Shown here: one piece after another, positions 1-8,236 of the stretch | Layout: each line of letters starts with the position of its first letter | How positions within the stretch are numbered: position 1 is the stretch's first letter | Notes under the pieces: generated by a model | The model's input: only the letters and a program-made list of their open reading frames with translations | The model's database searches: none | What the model was told of the DNA's origin: nothing | Source: Actinomycetes bacterium | Lineage (GTDB): Bacteria; Actinomycetota; Acidimicrobiia; Acidimicrobiales; RAAP-2 | Direction of reading: 5' to 3' | Assembly: GCA_021799915.1 (NCBI GenBank) | Contig: JAJYZN010000017.1 | Span: 1 to 22,860, forward strand | Length of the DNA stretch: 22,860 bases | Translations under genes and position numbers: made by a program

Positions 1-157
1 CCCGTTCGTTTCGTTTGCCAACGCTGCGTGGTACGTCCACGAGGATCGTTGCCGTTGGCGTCTTGGTGGCCGGGACAGGAAGCTGGCCGCCCCGGAACCA
101 CCGCCATTGGGTCTGGTAGTGCACGCCTTCTTGCTCAGCCCACTCAAAGAGCTTCAC
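1..157 (-). CDS. IS607-family serine recombinase (TnpA), N-terminal part, cut by window edge
   Basis: The reading frame opens with GTG at 157 and runs off the left edge, giving 52 residues. It begins VKLFEWAEQEGVHYQTQWRW and continues with FRGGQLPVPATKTPTATILV. This is the MerR-like helix-turn-helix that starts IS607-type transposases (family pattern: MKLSEYAKxxGVSYxTAWRWxKxGxLP...PTGTIxV). In that family a serine-recombinase catalytic domain follows, then often a tnpB gene; both would lie outside the window. The family excises and inserts as a circular intermediate with little target specificity. Only the DNA-binding part is visible, so I cannot tell whether the element is intact. The GTG directly follows an AGG, so the ribosome-binding site is poor. 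A 19-base palindrome lies just upstream. Confidence 0.75.
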   Translation of the reverse strand, partial: MKLFEWAEQEGVHYQTQWRWFRGGQLPVPATKTPTATILVDVPRSVGKRNER

Positions 158-166
158 CCTCGTGCT

Positions 167-185
167 CTACGACGCATGCTCGTAG
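167..185. repeat. 19-base palindrome upstream of the IS607-type gene
   Basis: The plus strand reads ctacga-cgcatgc-tcgtag: two perfect 6-base arms around a centre that contains the palindrome gcatgc. It lies 9 bases before the GTG of the recombinase gene, and the stop codon of the small membrane ORF falls inside it. It could be the element's end or a recombinase-binding site, or simply a hairpin. The position supports the first reading; the sequence alone does not prove it. Confidence 0.45.
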
Positions 186-319
186 ATGGTAAGTGATATC
201 GAAGGTAGCTGTTGGCAACCCCACACGCCGCTCGCAAGCAGGGAGACGACGGTGATGATCGCAAGGACTCCCACGACGCCTGCCACCACGGGGGCTCGAC
301 GGTTCCAGGTCCGCGTCAT
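167..319 (-). CDS. small single-pass membrane peptide coupled to larC (possibly truncated)
   Basis: This is a 50-residue ORF whose ATG (317-319) overlaps the larC stop codon as ATGA, the same coupling seen between larB and larC. It has a short basic N terminus (MTRTWNRR), then about 25 hydrophobic residues (APVVAGVVGVLAIITVVSLL and on to GVWG), then a Cys and a 15-residue polar tail ending EHAS. It could be a one-helix membrane peptide, or the signal part of a lipoprotein, although GVWGC is a poor lipobox. The stop codon lies inside the palindrome next to the IS607-type gene, so the original protein may have been longer and cut short by an insertion. I do not recognise a family. Confidence 0.45.
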   Translation of the reverse strand: MTRTWNRRAPVVAGVVGVLAIITVVSLLASGVWGCQQLPSISLTIYEHAS

Positions 320-1650
320 GACCCAGTCCCCGGATCGTCGGGACCCGCCCGCTCGTCAGCGTGTGCACCCGTTTGGCCCGTTGCCGGCCCATCGTCTCGT
401 TCGCGCTGCCTGCGCCACGCCTCTTCGGCTCGGGAGCTGACCTCCTGGAGGGGGAGACCGGTACGGCCGGCCACTTCCGCAACATCTTCGAACTCGGCCT
501 TCACTCGACCCCCTCCGGCCTTCATCGCCACGCGAGAGCCGAGGACATCGACCTCGTCGTGAGCCCTGGGCACCGCCCACCTCTCGGTGTGCACCGCGCG
601 CACTCCGAACGTGCCGGTGGTCCGATGGAGCACCTCTCTCAGAGCGTCAGCCAGCTCTGGGGAGCAGAGCGCGTGAAGCGTGTGGGCGGGCCTCCCCTTC
701 TTCATGACGATCGGGGAGATCCAGGCGTCCAGAGCACCGCCTTCCATCAGCTGGGCCACCGCGTAGGCCAATTGCTCACCGGTGACGTCGTCGACGTTGG
801 TCTCGAGCACGACGAGGGGCGAACCGAACCCGCCCCGGGCACCGGCGGTCGCTCGGCCGATGACCACTTGGAGGCAGTTGGGAAGATCGTCGAGAACGGC
901 GCTGCCGGCGCCGTAGCCGCTCGCGAAGATCTCCACCGGCGGCATCGGTCCATAACCTACGGCCAGCGCAGCCAGGATGGCGGCGCCGGTCGGCGTGGTG
1001 AGCTCCACCTCGGTCGAGCGGCCGTACGTGGGGGCACCTCGCAGTAGGTGGACGACTGCCGGTGCCGGGTTGGGCAGGATGCCATGTTCGCTTCGCAAAG
1101 TGCCGGTACCGATGGCGACCGGGGACGCGACCACTTCATCCACCCCCAGGACTTCGAGAGCTGCTGCCGTGCCGACGATGTCGACGATGGCGTCGTGGCC
1201 TCCGACCTCGTGGAAATGAACACTCCGGGGGTCGAGACCGTGCACACGGCCCTCGGCGTCGGCGAGCGAAGCGAAGATGGCCAGCGCCCGAGACGCGACG
1301 CGATCGGGAAGGCGTGCCGCGCGGATGAGCTCGACGATGTCGGCGTGGGTCCTCGTCACGCCGCTCACGCTCGGAGCATGCGACCCTGCCCCTGCCCCTG
1401 ACCCTGCCTCGGGCACCGGACGCGACGCCGGTGCCGAGACGATGGCGTGTGCGCAGCTCACACCCCCGCGGGAGGTGGACTCGACACGGAGGTCCCACCC
1501 GTCGAACGGGAGGCGGCGCAACAAGGCGAGCACTTCCTGCAGGTCGGCACCCGCGTCGATCAGGCTACCCAGGGCCATGTCCCCCGAGATGCCGGCGAAA
1601 CAATGGAACCATGCGGCGAGCGGGCGGAGCGGAGGTTTGGAGATTGTCAT
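316..1650 (-). CDS. larC: LarC, nickel insertion enzyme for the nickel-pincer nucleotide cofactor
   Basis: LarC is the CTP-dependent cyclometallase that inserts nickel into the dithiocarboxylated pyridinium mononucleotide, the last step in making the cofactor of lactate racemase LarA and related epimerases. The N terminus WFHCFAGISGDMALGSLIDAG is the family signature. VHFHEVGGHDAIVDIVGTA (His-rich, likely metal or nucleotide binding) and LETNVDDVTGEQLAYA (start of the C-terminal part) are also typical. The frame could begin at 1725, but I chose ATG 1650 because it precedes the conserved start and forms an ATGA overlap with larB; the product is 444 residues. It is one uninterrupted frame with no break between the LarC1 and LarC2 parts, unlike Lactobacillus. 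The last 35 or so residues are polar and probably disordered. No larA or larE is present in the window. Confidence 0.93.
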   Translation of the reverse strand: MTISKPPLRPLAAWFHCFAGISGDMALGSLIDAGADLQEVLALLRRLPFDGWDLRVESTSRGGVSCAHAIVSAPASRPVPEAGSGAGAGSHAPSVSGVTRTHADIVELIRAARLPDRVASRALAIFASLADAEGRVHGLDPRSVHFHEVGGHDAIVDIVGTAAALEVLGVDEVVASPVAIGTGTLRSEHGILPNPAPAVVHLLRGAPTYGRSTEVELTTPTGAAILAALAVGYGPMPPVEIFASGYGAGSAVLDDLPNCLQVVIGRATAGARGGFGSPLVVLETNVDDVTGEQLAYAVAQLMEGGALDAWISPIVMKKGRPAHTLHALCSPELADALREVLHRTTGTFGVRAVHTERWAVPRAHDEVDVLGSRVAMKAGGGRVKAEFEDVAEVAGRTGLPLQEVSSRAEEAWRRQRERDDGPATGQTGAHADERAGPDDPGTGS

Positions 1651-2417
1651 CGTAGCAGCCGCGCCACGGCGCACGCGGCGCCAAACCCGTTGTCGATCCC
1701 GACCACCGTCACCCCGGCGGCGCACGATGCGAGCATGGCCAGGAGCGCCGTCATGCCTTCGAACGACGCGCCGTACCCGACGCTCGTCGGCACGGCAACG
1801 ACGGGAGCGGCGGTGATGCCTCCGACCACGCTGGCCAGCGCGCCCTCCATTCCGGCGACCACGACAACTGCGTCAGCGTTCGCGAGGTCATCAGCCACGG
1901 CGACGATGCGATGCAGGCCCGCGACTCCGCAGTCGGCCAGCAGCACTGGTGAGAAGCCCAGCGCGTGGAGGACAGCCTCGCATTCGCCGGCCACTGCCAG
2001 GTCCGCGGTGCCGGCAGTGACGATCGTGACCCGACCAGAGCGCTTCTCGGCAGGTCGCCACGAGACGGTGGCCGTCGGTCCAATCCGGGTGACAGCACCA
2101 TCGGGGTATCCCGACACTGCCGCCGCGCTGGCAGCGGCTGCTGCCTGCTCCTCGTCGGCTCGGGTCAGGATGACCGGCCCCCCAGCCTCGGAGAGCAGCT
2201 CGGAAACGATGGCAGCGCACTGCCCGGGAGTCTTGCCGGGACCGTAGACCGCCTCGGGGATGCCCTGCCGCAGCGGACGGTGGTGGTCAATACGAGCGAA
2301 CCCCAGATCGGCGAACGGGAGACGTCGCAGCCGATGGACGGCCTCGTCCGGAGGGCAGGCACCCGAGACGACGTCGTCGAGAAGTTGGCGGATCGCGGGC
2401 TCGTCCATCAGGGTCAC
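1647..2417 (-). CDS. larB: LarB, pyridinium-3,5-biscarboxylic acid mononucleotide synthase
   Basis: LarB carboxylates and hydrolyses nicotinic acid adenine dinucleotide to form the biscarboxylic pyridinium mononucleotide, the first step of the nickel-pincer pathway. The 256-residue product has a LarB-specific N-terminal half (DHHRPLRQGIPEAVYGPGKT is typical) and a PurE-like C-terminal half from about residue 128. There GTADLAVAGECEAVLHALG, VVVAGMEGALASVVGG, VPTSVGYGASFEG and VVGIDNGFGAA are recognisable. It is first in the operon and overlaps larC by 4 bases. The start is ambiguous: GTG 2417 has an AGG 3 bases upstream, while ATG 2408 has no Shine-Dalgarno but could be leaderless behind GATAGT. 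Confidence 0.93.
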   Translation of the reverse strand: MTLMDEPAIRQLLDDVVSGACPPDEAVHRLRRLPFADLGFARIDHHRPLRQGIPEAVYGPGKTPGQCAAIVSELLSEAGGPVILTRADEEQAAAAASAAAVSGYPDGAVTRIGPTATVSWRPAEKRSGRVTIVTAGTADLAVAGECEAVLHALGFSPVLLADCGVAGLHRIVAVADDLANADAVVVVAGMEGALASVVGGITAAPVVAVPTSVGYGASFEGMTALLAMLASCAAGVTVVGIDNGFGAACAVARLLR

Positions 2418-2423
2418 TATCCT
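2418..2423 (+). promoter_or_regulatory. possible -10 hexamer TATCCT for a leaderless pheA transcript
   Basis: TATCCT fits the actinobacterial TANNNT pattern and ends 8 bases before the GTG of pheA, the spacing expected if transcription starts at the start codon. There is no Shine-Dalgarno sequence before this GTG. larB starts 14 bases away on the other strand, so both promoters must share this short stretch. I see no convincing -35 element. Confidence 0.4.
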
Positions 2424-2431
2424 GCCCGGGT

Positions 2432-3364
2432 GTGAGCACCTCTGCGACCTCGATCGCTTTTTTCGGGCCCGAAGGCACCTTCACCGAGGAAGCCCTCCTC
2501 TCGGTTCCCGACTATCGTCACGCCCGCCTCGAGCCGCGGGCCACCATTGCCGAAGTGCTCGAAGCGGTCGACTCGGGCGACGTAGCGATCGGTTTCGTGC
2601 CGGTCGAGAACGCGATCGACGGGACCGTGCGGGACACCCTGGACGCGCTGGTGCTGGATTTCGACCTGCTCATCCAGCGCGAGGTGGTGCTGGACATCCA
2701 TCTCCATCTGATGGCGGTGCCCGGGACCGAGATCGATCAGGTGCGTCGTGTGCTCTCGTTCCCAGTGGCCCTGGCCCAGTGCCGCAAGTACCTCGCCGCC
2801 AACCTTCCGCAAGCGTCGACGGCCGCTGCGAATTCGACTGCCGAAGCAGCGCGTTGCGTCGGGGAGCGAGGTGCCCAAGGTGATGCAGCGATCGCGCCCC
2901 GGCTCTCGGCTGAGCTCTACGGGCTGGCGGTGATCGCCGAGGACGTGGAGGACTATCCGGGGAACCAGACCCGTTTCATCGCAGTGTCCCGCACCGGCGT
3001 GCCCGCTCCAACCGGGCACGACCGAACCAGCATCGTGTGCTACCAGCGTTCGGACCGTCCGGGAAGCCTGCATGGGATCCTCGGAGAGTTTGCGGCGCGC
3101 AACATCAATCTGACCAAGCTCGAGTCGCGTCCCACCAAGCTCGGGTTGGGCGACTACTGCTTCGTCATCGACCTCGACGGGCATCTTGCCGACGAGATCG
3201 TCGCCGACTGCCTGCGTACCCTCCACGCCGAGCTGGCCGGAGTGAAGTTCCTCGGTTCGTACCCTGCGGCGGGCGCACATGCATCTGCTCGCCGGCGCCG
3301 TGCCGGCAAAGCCTGGCACGAGGCCGAGCAGTGGCTGTCGAAACTTCGAGCACAGATGGAATGA
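2432..3364 (+). CDS. pheA: prephenate dehydratase with ACT domain
   Basis: This enzyme converts prephenate to phenylpyruvate in phenylalanine synthesis. It is a monofunctional PheA of 310 residues with no chorismate mutase domain. The dehydratase domain spans about residues 7-188: it opens IAFFGPEGTFTEEAL, has FVPVENAIDGTV, and carries the catalytic T180-R181-F182 triplet in GNQTRFIAVS. An ACT domain follows at about 200-275, with the phenylalanine-binding motifs RPGSLHGILGEF and E231-S-R-P234 (GSL in place of the commoner GAL), so feedback inhibition by phenylalanine is expected. The C-terminal 30 residues are basic. The GTG start directly precedes the conserved sequence and may be leaderless. 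The gene diverges from larB. Confidence 0.96.
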   Translation: MSTSATSIAFFGPEGTFTEEALLSVPDYRHARLEPRATIAEVLEAVDSGDVAIGFVPVENAIDGTVRDTLDALVLDFDLLIQREVVLDIHLHLMAVPGTEIDQVRRVLSFPVALAQCRKYLAANLPQASTAAANSTAEAARCVGERGAQGDAAIAPRLSAELYGLAVIAEDVEDYPGNQTRFIAVSRTGVPAPTGHDRTSIVCYQRSDRPGSLHGILGEFAARNINLTKLESRPTKLGLGDYCFVIDLDGHLADEIVADCLRTLHAELAGVKFLGSYPAAGAHASARRRRAGKAWHEAEQWLSKLRAQME

Positions 3365-3400
3365 CCTCGAGCGAGCGCCGTCGAGCTGTTGCCCGCCGGC

Positions 3401-3488
3401 TGGCGGAGGGAGTGGGATTCGAACCCACGGGAACCGGAGTTCCACGGCTTTTCAAGAGCCGCGCATTCGTCCGCTCTGCCATCCCTCC
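3401..3488 (-). tRNA. tRNA-Ser (anticodon UGA)
   Basis: Read on the minus strand, the 88-base gene has acceptor arms GGAGGGA (3482-3488) and TCCCTCC (3405-3411). The anticodon stem is CGGCT/AGCCG with loop CTTGAAA, giving anticodon TGA for UCA serine codons. The T arm is GTGGG-TTCGAAT-CCCAC, and the long variable arm (GGAACTCCGGTTCC) is expected of a serine tRNA. The discriminator is G and the CCA end is encoded. It faces pheA tail to tail, 36 bases apart. Confidence 0.95.
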
Positions 3489-3633
3489 AACGCGGAGAGC
3501 TCCGGAGCGCCGGAGCCCGCATGGCCAGGGTACAGAAGGTGGACCGGTCGCGGATGCCAAACGCTCAGAGGATGTCTCACCAACGTGCCGGCGGGCGGTG
3601 GGAATGGTTCCATCACGCCTGCTCGATTGCCCG

Positions 3634-3673
3634 CTGCGAGAACCCGATGCGAGTGGCCCCTGCGAGAACCCGA
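3634..3673 (+). repeat. 14-base direct repeat upstream of the histidine kinase, possible operator
   Basis: CTGCGAGAACCCGA occurs twice without a mismatch, at 3634-3647 and 3660-3673, start to start 26 bases. Both copies lie within 100 bases upstream of the kinase gene, in the otherwise featureless 241-base gap after the tRNA. A TAGATT hexamer (3724-3729) closer to the gene could be the -10 element. Repeated sites like this are common for response regulators that control their own operon; that role is inference. Confidence 0.4.
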
Positions 3674-3729
3674 ACCAAGTGCCAGCCGGGAACCGCGTCC
3701 TGCCGCCGTCCGGTGAGGCACGGTAGATT

Positions 3730-5685
3730 GTGACCAAGCGAACGTGGGGGTGGCGTGTGGTGCTGGACGTCCTCGGATCCATGGTGGCGCTGATGTTCAT
3801 GGACGATCGCGGCAAGGTCGTCTACGCCTCCCAGCGCTGGACCGAACTGACTGGGTGGTTGTCCTCCGAGATCAAGGGGCTGCACTGGAGTGTCTACGTG
3901 CATCCAGATGATCTTGCTGACGCCCGGCGGGCCGGGAGTGAGGCGGTCCGGACGGCCTCGTCGGTCTCCTACGAGTCGCGGGTGCTTTCTCCCGGTGGCG
4001 CCACGACCACCTGGATCCGCTCCCGGGTCGCACCGATCTGCCCCGACGACGGACCGCCGCGCGGGTGGTTGCTCGTGGCAGACGACCTCACCGAGCACCA
4101 GCAGGTGCTCGAAGCGCTCCATCTGAGTGACGAGAGGCTGCAAGTCATCTTCGACCGCTCGCCCGAGGTCCTCACGATCCTCGAATCCGACGGGACGTGG
4201 CGATCCAGCAGTGTGTCGACAGCGTGGAACCTCGGGCTCGACGCCGAGGAATTGGCGACCGCCGGGTGGTGGTCGTGCGTGCACCCCGACGACCGGACAG
4301 ACGCTCGGCAGGTCCTCCAAGCGCTTGTCGAGCAGCCTCGGGGATCCGAAGGGATCCTCCATGAGGTTCGGCTGGTGGCACCCTCGGGGGAGTGCCGGTG
4401 GATCGAGACCGTCGGGGTGAACCTGGCGGACGAGCCGTCCGTGCGCGGCATCGTCCTGCACTCTCGGGATGTGACCGAGCGCCGGCAGTCCGAGCAGGCG
4501 CTGCGCTCGGCGAATGCCCGTCTGTCAGGGCTCCTCGAAGCGATGCACCTGGGGGTGCACGTCTGCGACGAGCACGGGATGGCCGTAGCGGTGAACCCCG
4601 CGTTCTTCAAGGTCTTGCAGGTTCCCGGGACGCCCGAGGACATGCTCGAAGAAGGTGCAGGCCGGTGGTGGCACCGCTTGCAGCGCGTCTGGGCAGATCC
4701 TGTGGAATGCGAAGCTCGGTTGGGGGAGATCGTCGAGCACCGGCGCCTCGAAGTCGATGCACGCTTTCTCCTAGTTGACGGCCGCAGCATCGGCATCGAT
4801 TTCGTCCCCATCGAGGATGGTGATACGAGCCTGGGCTACGTGTGGCTCATGCGAGACGTGACCGAGGATGCTGCCCTCGCCGCGGAGCGCGAGTACCTGC
4901 TGGAGATGGAGCGCCGGCAGAATGCTCGGCTTGTCGAGCTCGATACCCTCAAGTCCGAGCTCCTCGCGTCGGTGTCGCACGAGATCCGTACGCCGCTCAC
5001 CGCGATCGCCAGTTTCACGCAGCTTCTGAGCGACGGGCTCGAAGGCGGCAGCGCCGAAGACCACCGAGAGATGCTGTCGGTCATCGGACGAAACGTCGAC
5101 CGGCTCCAGCGCATGGTGGACGACCTCTTGTTCTTGGACCGGTTTGGCTTGGAACCGGTCCCGGCGGATCTCGACTGGGTGGAGGTCCGGTCAGTCGTGA
5201 ACGTTGCAGCGTCCTCGGTCCGCCCGGTGGCCGACGCGCGCGGGGTCCGGCTCGAGGTGCACACGGAGGCCGGCCCGCCGCTTCGAGGTGACGCTCAGCG
5301 GATCGGCCAGCTCGTCGACAACCTGCTGGTCAACGCAGTTCGGTTCACCCCTTCGGGGGGGCGGGTAGACGTCCGAGCATTGCCGACCGGCACCTCCTGG
5401 CGGATCGAGGTGTCCGACACCGGCATCGGCATTCCCGAAGGAGAGGAGCACAGGGTCTTCGAGCGCTTCTATCGAGCCTCCAACGCCAGGCAGGAGGTGA
5501 CGAGCGGATCGGGTCTCGGCTTGGCCGTCGTCAAGCGAGTAGCCGAATTCCACGGAGGGACCGTCGAGGTGAAGAGCACCTTGCACGAGGGGACCACGTT
5601 CACCGTGGAGCTGACGGGTGCTCGCGAGCAGCCAGCGATCCTCTCGCCGCTTTCTGGAATGGTCTCGGGGGATCGAGCCCGTTGA
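3730..5685 (+). CDS. soluble sensor histidine kinase with three PAS domains
   Basis: The product is 651 residues with no transmembrane segment, so it probably senses a cytoplasmic signal. PAS domains lie at about residues 10-125 (FMDDRGKVVYASQRWTELTG), 128-252 (ending IVLHSRDVTERRQ) and 255-380 (ending GYVWLMRDVTEDAA). The dimerisation/phosphoacceptor domain follows, with H417 in SVSHEIRTPLTAI. The ATPase domain has the N box DNLLVNAVRF from D530, D563 in SDTGIGIP, and GSGLGLAVVKR. All catalytic motifs look intact. PAS ligand or cofactor cannot be told from sequence. The start is uncertain: GTG 3730 overlaps the end of a TAGATT hexamer, while GTG 3757 or 3760 lie just after a GGGGGTGG ribosome-binding site, closer to the first PAS domain. 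Its stop overlaps the response regulator start (TTGA). Confidence 0.93.
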   Translation: MTKRTWGWRVVLDVLGSMVALMFMDDRGKVVYASQRWTELTGWLSSEIKGLHWSVYVHPDDLADARRAGSEAVRTASSVSYESRVLSPGGATTTWIRSRVAPICPDDGPPRGWLLVADDLTEHQQVLEALHLSDERLQVIFDRSPEVLTILESDGTWRSSSVSTAWNLGLDAEELATAGWWSCVHPDDRTDARQVLQALVEQPRGSEGILHEVRLVAPSGECRWIETVGVNLADEPSVRGIVLHSRDVTERRQSEQALRSANARLSGLLEAMHLGVHVCDEHGMAVAVNPAFFKVLQVPGTPEDMLEEGAGRWWHRLQRVWADPVECEARLGEIVEHRRLEVDARFLLVDGRSIGIDFVPIEDGDTSLGYVWLMRDVTEDAALAAEREYLLEMERRQNARLVELDTLKSELLASVSHEIRTPLTAIASFTQLLSDGLEGGSAEDHREMLSVIGRNVDRLQRMVDDLLFLDRFGLEPVPADLDWVEVRSVVNVAASSVRPVADARGVRLEVHTEAGPPLRGDAQRIGQLVDNLLVNAVRFTPSGGRVDVRALPTGTSWRIEVSDTGIGIPEGEEHRVFERFYRASNARQEVTSGSGLGLAVVKRVAEFHGGTVEVKSTLHEGTTFTVELTGAREQPAILSPLSGMVSGDRAR

Positions 5686-6377
5686 GATCAGCCCGCGTCC
5701 TTGTGATCGAAGACGATCCTGATATCCGCCGATCACTCGAACTGGTGCTGCAGCGAGCAGGTCATCTCCCCCAGTGGGAACCCGATGGCGAGCGCGGCCT
5801 GCAGAGATTCGCGGCGGACCGGGCAGACGTGGTGATCTTGGACCTTGGACTGCCCCAGATGGACGGATGGGAAGTGCTCGGGAGAATACGCAAGGCCAGC
5901 CCCGTGCCGGTGCTGATCCTCACTGCGCGAGGGCTCGAGGAAGAAAAGGTCCGGGGATTGCTCGGCGGTGCCGACGACTACCTGACGAAGCCGTTCAGCC
6001 ATGCCGAGCTGATTGCCAGGATCGGCGCGCTCTTGCGCCGCCAGCCTCCCTCCACCGAGGGGCCATCTCTCTATGACGACGGGGTGTTGTCAGTGGACTT
6101 CGACAGGACAACGGTGGCCCTCCAGGGCGTGCCGGTCACCCTCACCCCGATGGAGCACCGCCTGCTGCTCGCGCTGGTGCGCCAACGAGGCCAGGTTGTC
6201 TCCGTCTCGCACCTCCTCGAGACGGTGTGGGGCGACTCCAGCGGATCGAGTACCGATCGTGTGAAGTCGACGGTGAGGAGCCTCCGCGGCCGGCTTGGGT
6301 GGAGTGGGGCGAGGCAGTGCCCGATCGAGAGCGTGAGAGGGTTCGGCTATCGCTACCGCCCGCCGGACCTTCCCTGA
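5682..6377 (+). CDS. OmpR/PhoB-type response regulator
   Basis: This is the DNA-binding partner of the upstream kinase. The receiver domain (about residues 4-118) has the acidic pair D11-D12, phosphoacceptor D54 in VILDLGLPQMDGW, T81 in LILTARG and K103 in DDYLTKPF. The winged-helix effector domain (about 130-228) has LTPMEHRLLLALVRQRGQVV, HLLETVW and a final [10 protein letters not shown], typical of the OmpR/PhoB group. The TTG at 5682 is the best start: it forms a TTGA overlap with the kinase stop and leaves only four residues before the first beta strand. The 3' end overlaps that of typA on the other strand by 25 bases. Targets are unknown; the direct repeat upstream of the kinase is a candidate. 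Confidence 0.95.
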   Translation: MRSARVLVIEDDPDIRRSLELVLQRAGHLPQWEPDGERGLQRFAADRADVVILDLGLPQMDGWEVLGRIRKASPVPVLILTARGLEEEKVRGLLGGADDYLTKPFSHAELIARIGALLRRQPPSTEGPSLYDDGVLSVDFDRTTVALQGVPVTLTPMEHRLLLALVRQRGQVVSVSHLLETVWGDSSGSSTDRVKSTVRSLRGRLGWSGARQCPIESVRGFGYRYRPPDLP

Positions 6378-8236
6378 GTGACTTCAGGCCTGGCGGTAGC
6401 CGCGGCGGATCTCTCACGACCCCGCCGGCGGCCGCGAACCGTTTTGTCCAGGACGACTTTTCGGAGCCGAATTGCTGCCGGCGTCACTTCGACGCACTCG
6501 TCGTCGGCGATGAACTCGAGTGCCTGCTCGAGCGACAGCACCATCGGCGGGGTGAGGCGCTCCAGCTCCTCGGCCGTCGAAGATCGCACGTTGGTGAGCT
6601 TCTTCTCCCTCGTTGGGTTCACGTCCATTTCCTCGCTTCGGGTGCTCTCGCCGACGATCATGCCCTCGTAGACTTCGATCCCCGGGCCGACGAGCAGCGT
6701 CCCTCGATCCTGGAGGCTCATGAGGGCGTGAGCAGTCGTCACCCCCCTGCGATCGGCGACCATCGAGCCGTTCCGCCGCACCTTGAGCTCGCCGCACCAT
6801 GGCTCCCAACCATCGAAGACGTGATGGAGGACTCCGGTGCCCCGGGTCTCGGTGAGAAATTCGGTACGAAAACCGACGATCCCGCGCGCAGGCACCCGGT
6901 GCTCCAAGCGGACCCATCCAGTCCCGTGGTTCACCATCTCGATCATCGAGGCCTTGCGAACGGCCAAGAGCTGCGTCACGACACCGAGGTGCTCGGCCGG
7001 CACGTCGATGGAGACACGCTCCATCGGCTCCTCGAGCACACCGCCGTTGACACGGGTCACGACTTGGGGCTTGCCGACAGTCAGCTCGAATCCTTCCCGA
7101 CGCATGGTCTCCACCAGCACCGCGAGCTGGAGCTCACCGCGCCCTTGAACTTCCCATGCATCCGGGCGATCGGTGGCACTGACCCGGAGTGAGACGTTGC
7201 CCACCAGCTCGGCATCGAGGCGCCCTTTCACCTGGCGGGCCGTGAGCTTGAGCCCAGTGCCACCCCCGCTCCCCGCCAAAGGAGAGGTGTTGATGCCGAT
7301 GGTCATCGTGAGGCTTGGCTCGTCCACGACGATCGCCGGGAGGGCTTCGGGGTGATCGGGATCGGCAAGGGTCTCGCCGATGGTGATGGCCGCCATCCCG
7401 GCGACCGCGGCAATCTCGCCGGGCCCGACCTCGTCGACTGGCACGCGGTCGAGCGCGCTCGTCACGTAGAGCTCGGTCACCTTGGCCGGCTCGATGCTCC
7501 CGTCGAGGCGGCACCATGCGACTGGAGCACCCTTTCGGAGCGTGCCGTGGTACACCCGGCAAAGGGCGAGACGACCGACGTAGGGGGATGCGTCCAGGTT
7601 GCAGACCAGAGCTTGGAGGGGCGCGTGAGGGTCGAAGACCGGCCCGGGGATCGCACTCGTGATGGCGTCGAAAAGGGGACCCAAATCGGTCCCGGTCTGT
7701 CCGCGTTCTGCGGTGGCCCAACCCGCGCGGGCATTCGCATAGAGGATGGGAAAGCCAACCTGCTCCTCGTCGGCTCCCAGGTCCAAGAACAGCTCCTCCA
7801 CCTCGTGGACGACGTGATCGACGCGGGCGTCAGCTCGATCCACCTTGTTCACGACCAGGATGACGGGGAGGCGGGCCTCCAGTGCCTTTCGAAGGACGAA
7901 GCGGGTTTGGGGAAGGGGACCCTCGGAGGCATCGACCAGCAACAAGACGCCGTCCACCATGGTGAGCCCACGCTCGACCTCTCCCCCGAAGTCGGCATGA
8001 CCGGGAGTGTCGACGATGTTGATCTTCATGCCATCGACGGTGACGGCCGTGTTCTTGGCGAGGATCGTGATCCCTTTTTCCCGTTCGAGCTCACCGGAGT
8101 CGAGGACCCGGTCAGCCACCTCCTCGTTGGTCCGAAACGCACCAGTTTGCCGGAGCATGGCGTCGACGAGGGTGGTCTTGCCGTGGTCGACGTGGGCCAC
8201 GATGGCCACATTGCGAATGTCGTGGCGGACTTCCAT
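6353..8236 (-). CDS. typA: TypA/BipA ribosome-associated GTPase
   Basis: This translational GTPase binds ribosomes and is needed for ribosome assembly and stress adaptation in many bacteria. The 627-residue product has the P loop AHVDHGKTT (14-22), switch I ending LEREKGITI (50-58), the [15 protein letters not shown] motif from D76 and NKVD near residue 130. Domain II follows, then the EF-G-like domains III and V ([34 protein letters not shown] region near residue 490), then the BipA-specific C-terminal domain ending with [20 protein letters not shown] basic tail of about 35 residues ([13 protein letters not shown] and on) extends beyond that. ATG 8236 gives a standard N terminus, but no strong Shine-Dalgarno is visible. 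It overlaps the response regulator gene tail to tail. Confidence 0.97.
   Translation of the reverse strand: MEVRHDIRNVAIVAHVDHGKTTLVDAMLRQTGAFRTNEEVADRVLDSGELEREKGITILAKNTAVTVDGMKINIVDTPGHADFGGEVERGLTMVDGVLLLVDASEGPLPQTRFVLRKALEARLPVILVVNKVDRADARVDHVVHEVEELFLDLGADEEQVGFPILYANARAGWATAERGQTGTDLGPLFDAITSAIPGPVFDPHAPLQALVCNLDASPYVGRLALCRVYHGTLRKGAPVAWCRLDGSIEPAKVTELYVTSALDRVPVDEVGPGEIAAVAGMAAITIGETLADPDHPEALPAIVVDEPSLTMTIGINTSPLAGSGGGTGLKLTARQVKGRLDAELVGNVSLRVSATDRPDAWEVQGRGELQLAVLVETMRREGFELTVGKPQVVTRVNGGVLEEPMERVSIDVPAEHLGVVTQLLAVRKASMIEMVNHGTGWVRLEHRVPARGIVGFRTEFLTETRGTGVLHHVFDGWEPWCGELKVRRNGSMVADRRGVTTAHALMSLQDRGTLLVGPGIEVYEGMIVGESTRSEEMDVNPTREKKLTNVRSSTAEELERLTPPMVLSLEQALEFIADDECVEVTPAAIRLRKVVLDKTVRGRRRGRERSAAATARPEVTQGRSGGR

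Noticed and set aside
2417..3445. 342-residue minus frame opposite pheA
   Set aside because: It is antisense to a conserved enzyme and runs into the tRNA gene; no domain is visible.
3401..3488. Integration site of a mobile element at the tRNA-Ser gene
   Set aside because: No integrase is nearby and no partial tRNA copy was seen in the window; the flanking genes are ordinary.
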